Shown here piece by piece: positions 23,397 to 32,227 of a DNA stretch of 34,104 nt. Positions within the stretch are counted from its first letter, which is position 1, and each line of letters begins with the position of its first letter. The position numbers were made by a program, and so were the translations under genes. The stretch spans positions 1 through 34,104 of the forward strand of contig NZ_JYIT01000050.1 in NCBI RefSeq assembly GCF_000956545.1, read 5' to 3'. This DNA is from Microbacterium azadirachtae. GTDB taxonomy: Bacteria > Actinomycetota > Actinomycetes > Actinomycetales > Microbacteriaceae. Below the pieces are notes generated by a model. That model was not told the DNA's origin and did no database searches. It saw only the letters and a program-made list of their open reading frames with translations.

Positions 23397-25262
23397 CTAG
23401 GCGTCTTGGGGGGTTCGGGCGCTTGCTTCTGCCCAGCTCTCACCGCTGTTGGTGCGGGCGATTCGGGCGTCCCAGGCGATCTTGTCTTGAGCGACGAGAT
23501 TTGGTCCTGACTCGTGGTTCTTGAACCAATTGAGCGCGAGAGTCAGGGCATCGTCTGATGTCGCGGCGGCGTAGTCGCGGATGCTGTTGACGGCAATCGC
23601 GCTCAAAGGCAGCCCATGATTAACGGCGTTTCGGACACGTCGGTGCCGGGCCTTCAGCAAGCTTGTCGACTTCCAGGTGCGGAGGAGATGATCAAGTTCT
23701 CGTTCGGGGTTCGTGCAGATCGCCACCGCGTGCTCGAAGTCGGCGCGCTGGAGTGCGGTCATTGGCAGGGCTCGGATGTCTTCTTGGAGGGTGATGGCAT
23801 TGGCCACGTTGACGATGAGGACGCCGTCCGTGTCGTGGCGAGATAGCTTCGCTTCGAGTTCGCGTCGGCGTGCGTGGTCTGGTCGGGCCCAGGAATCGTT
23901 GAGGGGGGACAGAAGCTGCCGCAATGCATCGTTCTCGGCTTTCGCCTGCGCCCGGCGGTACTGGAGTGCGGTGGCGAGGGTATTGGGGTGCACTTCGAGG
24001 ACGGATGCGATGAGTTCCATGGCATGATCCTCGAGCGCTGTCGCGACTCTCGGAGTTACGGGGCGGGCGCCGTAGAACGTGACATCGCGGTGATCCGTCA
24101 TCTTTGCTTCCTGGAGCGCGGTCAGCGCCTCCACGAGGGCATCCGGCAATGGCTGGGCTGTCAGCGCTTCACCGAGCGTTTCGGAGACATACGCGAGAAG
24201 TTGCGCTGTGCCGTGCATCCCGTAGCTATCGCCGTGGTGTTGGTCGATGTTCAGTGCTGGTCCGAAAGTGGTCTGTCGGGGCTTACGATCCAGCACGACT
24301 GCGGAGTGCTTGGTTTGCTGCCATGAGACGCCGCCGGCGTGAACGGCGATGCTTAGGATGGCGTCGACGCGACGCAGTGCTTCCTCGACGGCGCCCGCGA
24401 GTAGGCGCGTGCCCAGGTCGACGCGTGCCATGACAAGGTTCGAGTTCGGTTCCAGTGACCAAGTGTGAACGTCGTCCAGCCAGTTGACGTCGGTGCGGAT
24501 TTCCCGGAGTTCTGCTCGCTCTGGGAAGTCTTGCCCGTCGGGGTCGAAGGCGTTGGGGAGAGCCCATTCAGGTTGCAGAAATGTGATCGGGCCGGTGACC
24601 TCTCGAACGCCATAGATCGTCGCCCGGCGATAGACGGTCCAGACGACGACTTTGCCCGACACCGTTGCTGTGAGAGCGTCTCGTGCCATGGCGAGGCGAT
24701 GCTGTTCTGTGAGCGGGGCGGGCAGCGGCTTCTCTTGCCGGAGGGCGAGGGATTCTTCTTGGTCGATGAGCATGTTCGCCGCTAGGTGAAGTGTTGATGA
24801 GGAACTCGTTGCCGCTGCGCCGAGTTGTGAGGCGATCAACGCTGCGCGTGTTCCGAGATCATCGGTGGTGGTTTGTGGGGTGTGTGCGGTGTCGCAGAGG
24901 TCCTGGAATGCATCCGTGATGGCGGCTTGAGAGTGCCATTCTTCGAGGATTCGGTCTGCTGTGGCGATGGTTCGTTCGCGGTTGGTCTCGTTGCGCAGGG
25001 AGCCCAGTGCCTCGCCGAGGCGGGCGTGTAGGTGTTTGCCCAATCTCTCGATTTGGGCGTCGAGCTCGGCTCGTAGCGACGTGCGGTTGCTCATCACGGT
25101 CCGTGACATCCAGTCCGCTGGGCGGGTGGCCTGCGCATACGCTCGCAACTCTGATATCGCCTCCCCGAGCGCATACGGGGCTGGTTCACGGTACGGCACG
25201 GGAAGGACGGTTGCTACCGACAGCATCCACTCACTGACTGGTGCGGGTGGGGTGCTCCACAT
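23397..25262 (-). CDS. Unknown 621-aa protein with a C-terminal HEPN-type RN-x3-H motif
   Basis: No overall family is recognised. The protein is soluble, with no signal peptide or TM. It has a helical N-terminal part (ELRAYAQ to about residue 160, coiled-coil-like around LRAELDAQIERLGKHLHARL), a middle part rich in beta-type stretches (about 205-330) and a helical C-terminal part. Near the end, in a helical context, HRRVRNAVNHG gives R544-N545-x3-H549, the signature of HEPN ribonucleases, in which Arg and His are catalytic. The ATG at 25262 is preceded by AGAGAGGAAG, a strong ribosome site. GC is visibly lower than in neighbouring regions (33 of 60 bases in 23581-23640). Together with the island setting this suggests an abortive-infection or other defence RNase; that is inference. 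Confidence 0.75.
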   Translation of the reverse strand: MWSTPPAPVSEWMLSVATVLPVPYREPAPYALGEAISELRAYAQATRPADWMSRTVMSNRTSLRAELDAQIERLGKHLHARLGEALGSLRNETNRERTIATADRILEEWHSQAAITDAFQDLCDTAHTPQTTTDDLGTRAALIASQLGAAATSSSSTLHLAANMLIDQEESLALRQEKPLPAPLTEQHRLAMARDALTATVSGKVVVWTVYRRATIYGVREVTGPITFLQPEWALPNAFDPDGQDFPERAELREIRTDVNWLDDVHTWSLEPNSNLVMARVDLGTRLLAGAVEEALRRVDAILSIAVHAGGVSWQQTKHSAVVLDRKPRQTTFGPALNIDQHHGDSYGMHGTAQLLAYVSETLGEALTAQPLPDALVEALTALQEAKMTDHRDVTFYGARPVTPRVATALEDHAMELIASVLEVHPNTLATALQYRRAQAKAENDALRQLLSPLNDSWARPDHARRRELEAKLSRHDTDGVLIVNVANAITLQEDIRALPMTALQRADFEHAVAICTNPERELDHLLRTWKSTSLLKARHRRVRNAVNHGLPLSAIAVNSIRDYAAATSDDALTLALNWFKNHESGPNLVAQDKIAWDARIARTNSGESWAEASARTPQDA

Positions 25263-25442
25263 TCGTGTCTTCCTCTCTGTCAGTTTGGCCAGCCTGCCAT
25301 TGCATGATCATTCTCGCGGCAAGCTGATCCGCCAGGAGAAGCTGGTGCCCTCGGCCGCGGTGGTGGCGGAGGCGTGACGCGCCGCCTCTGCGACGGGAGC
25401 CGGTTCGACCGCGGCCGCGGGGGCGGGTTCGACGGCGGACGG

Positions 25443-26075
25443 TCAGGCGAGGAGGAGCCGGACGGCCTCGATGACGGCGCCGGCGCCCGAGGAGGCCAGC
25501 GCCTGCGAGACCGCGGGCTGGGTGATGCCCTCGGCGGTCGCGAGGTCGCGCTGGAAGACGCCGAGGCAGCGGCCGTAGGTGAGGCGGCGGGTGCGGGCGC
25601 TCATGTCGCTGATGAGCTGGTCGCGGGTCAGCAGCGCGATGTTCGCCTGGTGGGCGAGGAGTCGCGCCGCCTCCGGCTGCGCCTCGTGCACGGCCACCCA
25701 GGTGCGGGCTCCCGGAACGGTGCGCTTCTGCAGGGCGTGCACGTGCTCGATCGCGGTGCGCGCCGCCCACCAGCCGGGTCCCTCCGGGAGGTCCCCCGCG
25801 GCGGAGGCGATCTCCTCGACGGGGCCGACGCCCACGCCGAACCGGCAGTCGACGTGGTCGGGGAGCGCGAGGCGCAGCAGGGTCAGCGCCGCGAGCGCCG
25901 CGTCGAGCGTCGGGTAGACGCCCTGCTGCTCGTCGCCCACGGTCGGACGCAGCGGGCTCGTCGCGAGCGGCCGGTCCTTCTCGACTCGGGCGATCGTCTC
26001 GTCGAGCGCGCGCTGAGCGCCCGCGCGGTCGTCGAGCGCGCGCGAGCCGACGATATCGAGGATGACGGCGAACAT
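25443..26075 (-). CDS. SatD family protein
   Basis: This 210-aa protein matches SatD-type proteins: an N-terminal MFAVILDIVGSRAL (I-x-D-I-x-x-SR), then RPTVGDEQQGVY (TxGDExQG) and GVGVGPVEE, a nucleotide-cyclase-like fold, and a C-terminal HTH (about 168-200, GVFQRDLATAEGITQPAVSQAL). The role of SatD is not established. The HTH plus symmetric CTTAT/ATAAG sites over its promoter suggest autoregulation. On the minus strand TAGATT lies 7 nt before the ATG. The same frame remains open for 44 Ala/Pro/Val/Glu-rich codons after the stop (25442-25311), as if a tail had been cut off. Confidence 0.85.
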   Translation of the reverse strand: MFAVILDIVGSRALDDRAGAQRALDETIARVEKDRPLATSPLRPTVGDEQQGVYPTLDAALAALTLLRLALPDHVDCRFGVGVGPVEEIASAAGDLPEGPGWWAARTAIEHVHALQKRTVPGARTWVAVHEAQPEAARLLAHQANIALLTRDQLISDMSARTRRLTYGRCLGVFQRDLATAEGITQPAVSQALASSGAGAVIEAVRLLLA

Positions 26076-26082
26076 GCGGAGA

Positions 26083-26123
26083 AATCTATCACTTATTTCC
26101 GCAAGATATAAGCGATTCCTTAT
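26083..26123 (-). promoter_or_regulatory. satD promoter with CTTAT/ATAAG sites
   Basis: A -10 TAGATT (26088-26083) lies 7 nt before the ATG. CTTAT (26092-26096) and ATAAG (26108-26112) form a dyad with an 11-nt spacer across the -35 region, and another CTTAT lies at 26119-26123. This A/T-rich patch stands out from the surrounding GC-rich DNA and probably binds the HTH of SatD. Confidence 0.55.
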
Positions 26124-26156
26124 TGCCTGGTCGCGATGAGCTCCGAGCTTCTTCGA

Positions 26157-26180
26157 CCGCCGAGCGGGGCCGATCGGCGG
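26157..26180 (-). terminator. Terminator-like hairpin after argG
   Basis: CCGCCGA (26157-26163) and TCGGCGG (26174-26180) pair perfectly around a 10-nt loop, 23 nt after the argG stop on the minus strand. No U tract is present. Confidence 0.5.
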
Positions 26181-26203
26181 CAGCGCTTCGGCTGCGCGCC
26201 CGC

Positions 26204-27664
<1,461 letters not shown>

Positions 27665-27842
27665 GAGGTCGCGGCTCGGCCGTCTTGCTGCGCGCGGCCT
27701 CTGTTGCGGCTAGCCGAAGGTAGCGGGAGAGCGACACCAAGGTCTCGGTGATTCGGGACCAATGGCGGAAGCGACGGCGATCGCTCGATCCCTAGCCTGC
27801 AGGAACAGCCCATTCCGGGGCTCGGAACGAAGGGAGGGTCGC

Positions 27843-28103
27843 ATGTCAGTGATCGAGGCGACCGCAGTACTGCACAACGGCATCGCCGGTGCGATGGCGG
27901 CGGGCGAGGAGCGGGTGCGGCGCCTGCTGCTCGTGCGCCGCGACAGCTACGTCTGGCTCATCATCATCGCCATCGCGATCGTGATCGCGCTGGGCCTGAT
28001 GACGGCGTGGTTCGTCTACTGCCGCAACGAGGGCGGCTGGCCGGCGCTGGACATGCCGTCGTGGACGTCGGGCGGCACCTGGAAGATGTACTGCGCCTCC
28101 TAG
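27843..28103 (+). CDS. Small single-span protein with Cys-bounded, Trp-rich extracellular tail; candidate peptide precursor
   Basis: This 86-aa protein has a short N-terminal part ending in a basic patch (RVRRLLLVRR, 24-33), one strong TM helix (about 36-59) and a 27-residue C-terminal tail predicted outside the cell. The tail starts and nearly ends with Cys (Cys60, Cys84), has three Trp (66, 74, 80) and several Gly, and could close as a disulfide loop. A GGGAGGG ribosome site precedes the ATG, and a -10-like TAGCCT lies at 27793-27798. It is followed 19 nt later by an ABC ATPase gene, then permease and M50-like protease genes. The layout fits a membrane-tethered peptide precursor released by intramembrane cleavage; a small regulatory or immunity protein is the alternative. 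No family is recognised. Confidence 0.8.
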   Translation: MSVIEATAVLHNGIAGAMAAGEERVRRLLLVRRDSYVWLIIIAIAIVIALGLMTAWFVYCRNEGGWPALDMPSWTSGGTWKMYCAS

Positions 28104-28122
28104 GCCGGGAAGAGGACACGAC

Positions 28123-28887
28123 ATGGTGACGGAGGCAGCGCTCAGCGCCGAGGCGCTCTCGAAGAGGTACGGCGCGCGGACGGTTCTGGACGACGTCTCG
28201 ATCGAGGTGCGTCGGGGGCGGATCCACGGTCTGCTCGGACCCAACGGGTCCGGCAAGACGACCGCGCTGCACATCGTCACCGGACTGATCCGCCCCGACC
28301 GGGGGCGCGTCCGCGTCCTGGGCATCGACGGCCAGGACAAGGCGAGCCGGGAGGAGGTCGGGTTCGCCCCTGACGACCTGCCTCTTCCCGGCGCGCTGAC
28401 GGGACGGGAGTTCCTCCTGTTCCACGACGCGCTGCGCGGGCGCGACGATTCGGCGCGGGCCGCCGTGCTGACGGAGATGCTGGGGATCTCGGGCGACCTC
28501 GACACTCCCGTGGCCGAGTACTCGCATGGGATGCAGCGCAAGCTGCAGCTCGTGGCGGCCGTGATGCATGAGCCGGCCGTCCTCATCCTCGACGAGCCGT
28601 TCCGCGGCCTTGATCCCGACGCGGCGCGGGGCGTGCGGCGTCTCCTGCTCGCCTACGCCGCCGGCGGTCGCGCCGTGCTCGTCGCGACGCATGACATGCT
28701 CCGCGCGGAACGCGACTGCGACGAGGTGACCATTCTCGACCACGGTGCGGTCGTCGCAGCGGGGGCGCCCGACCGGCTGATGGCCGAGGCCTCCTGCGGG
28801 TCGCTCGAAGACGTCTTCCTCCACGTGACGGGGCGGGCCGACGACGCAGACGCCCGGGCCGATCGGATCGCGGCGGTGTTCCGCTGA
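28123..28887 (+). CDS. ABC transporter ATP-binding protein
   Basis: This 254-aa ATPase has all the expected motifs: Walker A GPNGSGKTT (residues 39-47), signature YSHGMQRK (a diverged LSGGQ, about 132-139), Walker B LILDEPFRGLDP (about 154-165), and the H-loop VATHDM. It is of the CcmA/ABC-2 exporter type. GGGAAGAGGAC provides the ribosome site. It most likely powers the large permease encoded at 29260-30738, with the small membrane protein between. Unlike the ABC-like protein at 19062-20006, it looks fully active. Confidence 0.94.
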   Translation: MVTEAALSAEALSKRYGARTVLDDVSIEVRRGRIHGLLGPNGSGKTTALHIVTGLIRPDRGRVRVLGIDGQDKASREEVGFAPDDLPLPGALTGREFLLFHDALRGRDDSARAAVLTEMLGISGDLDTPVAEYSHGMQRKLQLVAAVMHEPAVLILDEPFRGLDPDAARGVRRLLLAYAAGGRAVLVATHDMLRAERDCDEVTILDHGAVVAAGAPDRLMAEASCGSLEDVFLHVTGRADDADARADRIAAVFR

Positions 28888-28951
28888 CCTCACCGCGCGC
28901 GGGCGCCGCCCGCTGTGCGCAAGAAGCACCTGAAAGAGAAAGGCACGTCCC

Positions 28952-29263
28952 ATGACCTCCGGATTCCGGATCCTCCTCCACTCCTTCGCGGGGCTCGTGC
29001 TCGGGGTCTGCGTCGTGTTCCTCGCCATCGCCGCGTCGCTCGTCATGGCCTTCACCACCGCCGGCGACGTGACGATCCCCGGAGTCATCCGCATCTGGCG
29101 CGCGACCGAGAACGGCGCGACCGCGCTGAACTTCGTGCCGAACATCGCCGGCATGGGGATCGCGGTGGTCCTGATCGCCGGTCTGTACGTGCTCGCGAGC
29201 ACGCTCCTGGGAGCCCGCGTCCGCCGGGCATCGGAGGCCGCGCACCCCGAAGCCGCCCGATGA
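28952..29263 (+). CDS. Small two-span membrane protein in the peptide/ABC cassette
   Basis: This 103-aa protein has two predicted TM segments (about 12-36 and 66-88) flanking a short loop (TTAGDVTIPGVIRIWRATENG). A ribosome site AGAGAAAGG lies before the ATG. Its end overlaps the start of the permease gene (ATGA), so the two are probably made together and may act in one complex. No family is recognised. An immunity protein or accessory exporter subunit would fit the context. Confidence 0.8.
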   Translation: MTSGFRILLHSFAGLVLGVCVVFLAIAASLVMAFTTAGDVTIPGVIRIWRATENGATALNFVPNIAGMGIAVVLIAGLYVLASTLLGARVRRASEAAHPEAAR

Positions 29264-30738
29264 GGGCGGTCGCCGCCGTCGCGGTGACGCTGTGGGTGCG
29301 GGAGGTCGCCCGGGTGCTCGGCACGACGACGCGGAGGGTCACGGTGGCCGCGGCGGTCTCCTGCGTCCTGCTGATCATCTTCGGCCTGGGACTGGCGCTC
29401 GTGGCCGGCGCGCAGCTGGGCGACGGGATCGCCGTGGAGCTGCGCCTCTCACTCGCGCGCACGTCGTTCTCCGCGGCGGCGATGACGGCCGGCATCGTCG
29501 CGGTGATCCTCTGCCTCTCCGCGCCGCCCCGGACGGCACTGCAGAACCTGCTCGACCTGCTTCCGGTCTCTCGCACGGCCGCCCGTCTCGGACAGCTCGC
29601 CCCCGTGCTGGTGGCCGGACTCGTCTACAGCGCAGCCCTGACCAGCACCGCCGTCGTGGTCGTGCTGCGGACGAGCGCGGGAGGCGCCGACGCGCTGCGC
29701 GGGATCGCCTCCTACGTCGTGCTGCTCGCGAGCTTCCTCCTGGGGGCCGTCGCGGCCTTCACCGCCCTGCAGGCCGCCGCGGTCGCGCTGCTCCGGCTGC
29801 CGGTCCCCTACGCGTCGACGTTCTCCGGCGTGGTCGCCCTCGCGGGGGTGCTCGCCCTCACCGCCCCGGACATCCTGGCGCTGCGACCGTCCCCGTCCGA
29901 CGGCGGAGGACTCGCCGATCTGCTGCCGGCGCGCGCGTTCGCCCGCCTCGCCGCGGCGCCGGATCCCGCCTCCGCGGCGGCGTCCGTGCTCTGGGCCGTG
30001 TTCGCCGTGGTGCTGCTCTGGCGGGTGTCGCGGCACCACGTCCCCGGCGCGCCGCGGGCCGCGATCCGGCTGCTCCGCCGTACCCGACCGATCCGGCGCA
30101 CGGCCTGGTGGGGGCAGCTCTGGGCGGAGCTCCTCATCGCGGTGCGCACCCCGCAGTTCGTCGTCACCGCTCTCCTGCTCCCGCTCGGCGTCCTGGCCGT
30201 CTGGGTGCTCGCCCGGACGGTGCCCGCGTCGGCCCTCGTCGTCCCGACGCTGGCCGGATCGCTCCCCGTGCTCCCGTTCGTCCTCGCCGTCAACGCCGTG
30301 GGGCGCACCCTGCCCACGCAGTGGCTGTCGCGCCTGGCCGGAGGCGATCGCGTGCCGGTGCTCGGGCCGAAGGCGGTCGCCGCCGGGTGCGCGGGCGTCG
30401 CGCTCGGGGCGCCGGCGCTCGTCGCGGTGCTTCTCGCCGGGCTGATCCCGGCCACGCAGATCCCCGACATCGCGGTGCGGTGCGCGCTGGGACTGGCCGC
30501 CGGCCTGCTGTGCGGCGCGATCGTGCCCTACAGCGAGGAGCAGCCGCTCTCCGCCTCCGCCGCCGGGTTCCTGCTCGCGTTCGTCTACATGTCGATCACG
30601 CTCGCGTCCGGGTGGGTGGCGGGGGTCGCGGCGCCGGGCACCGACCGCGTGCTGATCCTCGCGGCGATCACCGTGCTCGCGGCCCTCTACGCCGGGATCG
30701 CGGCGCGGCAGAGCCGGCGAGAACCCACTCGTGCTTGA
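29260..30738 (+). CDS. Large ABC-type permease-like membrane protein
   Basis: This 492-aa, very hydrophobic protein has about 12 predicted TM helices, apparently in two halves joined by a basic loop (RAAIRLLRRTRPIRRTAWWGQ, about residue 270). ATG at 29260 overlaps the previous stop. By position it is the membrane partner of the ATPase at 28123-28887. It does not show a clear ABC-2 motif by eye, and no substrate can be assigned. It overlaps the M50-like gene by 8 nt, so all of 28952-31405 is one tight unit. Confidence 0.85.
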   Translation: MRAVAAVAVTLWVREVARVLGTTTRRVTVAAAVSCVLLIIFGLGLALVAGAQLGDGIAVELRLSLARTSFSAAAMTAGIVAVILCLSAPPRTALQNLLDLLPVSRTAARLGQLAPVLVAGLVYSAALTSTAVVVVLRTSAGGADALRGIASYVVLLASFLLGAVAAFTALQAAAVALLRLPVPYASTFSGVVALAGVLALTAPDILALRPSPSDGGGLADLLPARAFARLAAAPDPASAAASVLWAVFAVVLLWRVSRHHVPGAPRAAIRLLRRTRPIRRTAWWGQLWAELLIAVRTPQFVVTALLLPLGVLAVWVLARTVPASALVVPTLAGSLPVLPFVLAVNAVGRTLPTQWLSRLAGGDRVPVLGPKAVAAGCAGVALGAPALVAVLLAGLIPATQIPDIAVRCALGLAAGLLCGAIVPYSEEQPLSASAAGFLLAFVYMSITLASGWVAGVAAPGTDRVLILAAITVLAALYAGIAARQSRREPTRA

Positions 30739-31405
30739 CGTCCGCCGCGTGGTGCGGGGCGGGGTGAAGGAGCGAGACGGCGTCCTGATCTGCTCGGCCC
30801 TGGGACTGCGCCATCGGGGATCCGATCCGGAGGCCGTGGCGGACGGCCTGTGCAGCGACGAGCTCTTCGTGCGCCTCGGCGGCCGCTCCTGGCGCCTGCC
30901 GCCCTGGTTCACGAGCAGGTCGCGGCAGCTGCCGTCCGGCACCCTCCCCGCGGCGATGGCCTGCCTGCGTCATTTCGGGTCGGGCATGAGCCTGATCCTC
31001 GCGACCCTGGGCGTCGCCTTGGCCGTCGGGGTCGCCTTCCGGCTCCTGGCGCTCATCGCCATGGCATCCATCGGCCTCGTGCTCGCCGCATCGATCCTCG
31101 TGCACGAGCTCGGCCATGTGCTCGCCTACCGGATCCTGATGGGCGCGAAGGCGCCCGCGGTGCTGATCGTGCGCGGCGCCTCGTGCCGGGTGCTGCGACT
31201 GTCCGGACCGTGGCGGGCGGACGTGACGGTCGTGCTCGCGGGCTCGGTGGCTCCGGTCGTCGCGGCGGCCTGCGCCTGGCCCCTGTTCGGCCTGGCGCCC
31301 TCGGCCGTGCTGCTGGGCACGCTCATCGCCCTCGGCCACGTGGTCGGCCTCGTGCTGCCGTTCGGGGACGGCGCTGCTCTGCGGGAGATCGCACACGGTC
31401 GCTGA
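30731..31405 (+). CDS. M50-like intramembrane zinc protease
   Basis: This 224-aa protein has an N-terminal soluble part of about 85 residues, then about four TM segments. The second carries H125-E126-L-G-H129, and near the C-terminus LPFGDGAAL gives Asp213, matching the HExxH and (N/x)xxPxxxxDG metal-binding pair of site-2 protease family M50. All catalytic residues therefore appear present. The GTG start overlaps the permease gene. Such proteases cut within TM helices. The single-span small protein at the head of the cassette is the obvious candidate substrate, by analogy with Eep-type pheromone processing. Confidence 0.82.
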   Translation: MLDVRRVVRGGVKERDGVLICSALGLRHRGSDPEAVADGLCSDELFVRLGGRSWRLPPWFTSRSRQLPSGTLPAAMACLRHFGSGMSLILATLGVALAVGVAFRLLALIAMASIGLVLAASILVHELGHVLAYRILMGAKAPAVLIVRGASCRVLRLSGPWRADVTVVLAGSVAPVVAAACAWPLFGLAPSAVLLGTLIALGHVVGLVLPFGDGAALREIAHGR

Positions 31406-31491
31406 GCAGGTGCATCCTGCGTCTCGCCGACCACGGTAAAGAAAACTGTGCTGTAGCCTGAGGCGGGATTCTGATCACAGCTGGGGGGCTC

Positions 31492-32175
31492 ATGATCAAC
31501 ACGGTGTCGGCAAGTGCGTTCCCGACGGCCATCGTCGTCTCATCGGACGGACTGATGGGCTCTGCGCTCTCGATGATCCTGTCCGCCGAGTCCGGCCGGC
31601 CCGTGGAGCTGGTGGCGTCGATCGAGAGCGCGACCGCCTCCTGCGCGCGGCGCGCGGAATCGGGTGAGACGACGCCCGTCATCGTGTTCGATCTCGCGCC
31701 CGCCGAGTGGCCGACGTTCGAGACCTGCGCGGCGCTGATCACCGCGAACGCGCAGGCGCCCGTGATCGTCGTCGCCCCCGTGGAGCCGTTCGGGCGGATC
31801 AGGGAGCTCTTCGGGCTGGGCGTGCGGGGGATCGTCGGCAGGGACGCCGAGCCGGACGAGCTCGTGCGCGCGGTCAGGGAGGCGGCGGAGGACAACGTGT
31901 TCGTCTCGCGGCGGGTGCTGCACCGCCTCGTCGACCACGTCATCTGCTGCCCGGGACGCAGGGCCGGCGACGTCGCGCGCGAACTCGAGCAATTGGCCCC
32001 GCGCGAGCGCGAGATCGTGCAGCTGCTCACCCGCGGCATGACGAATCGCGAGATCGCGACGGACCTCCATCTGTCGGAGGCGACGGTGAAGGCCCACCTC
32101 GGCCGCGTCATGACGAAGTGGCAGGTGCGCGACCGGCTCCAGGTGGTGCTGCACGCGCTCGATCGGATCCCCTGA
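31492..32175 (+). CDS. LuxR/NarL-type regulator with degenerate receiver domain
   Basis: This 227-aa protein has a C-terminal LuxR HTH (about 163-220: LAPREREIVQLLTRGMTNREIATDLHLSEATVKAHLGRVMTKW) that is fully typical. The N-terminal domain is receiver-like. An Asp sits at the expected phosphorylation site (VIVFDLAPAEWP, about residue 67), but the usual acidic pair is only SSD and the conserved Lys region reads GIVGRDAEPDEL. Phosphorylation-independent or atypical control is likely, and no sensor kinase is nearby. A TAGCCT -10-like box is at 31454-31459, and the same word precedes the small-protein gene. It lies 86 nt after the M50-like gene on the same strand and probably regulates the cassette. 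Confidence 0.9.
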   Translation: MINTVSASAFPTAIVVSSDGLMGSALSMILSAESGRPVELVASIESATASCARRAESGETTPVIVFDLAPAEWPTFETCAALITANAQAPVIVVAPVEPFGRIRELFGLGVRGIVGRDAEPDELVRAVREAAEDNVFVSRRVLHRLVDHVICCPGRRAGDVARELEQLAPREREIVQLLTRGMTNREIATDLHLSEATVKAHLGRVMTKWQVRDRLQVVLHALDRIP

Positions 32176-32227
32176 GCGGCGCGCGCATCGCGGCAGGCTG
32201 AGTGGATCGATCCCTGCGATCCCGGTC

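Noticed and set aside
25263..25307. Possible remnant of a satD partner gene (DUF3307-like)
   Set aside because: The residues readable on either strand are too few and do not match a family convincingly.
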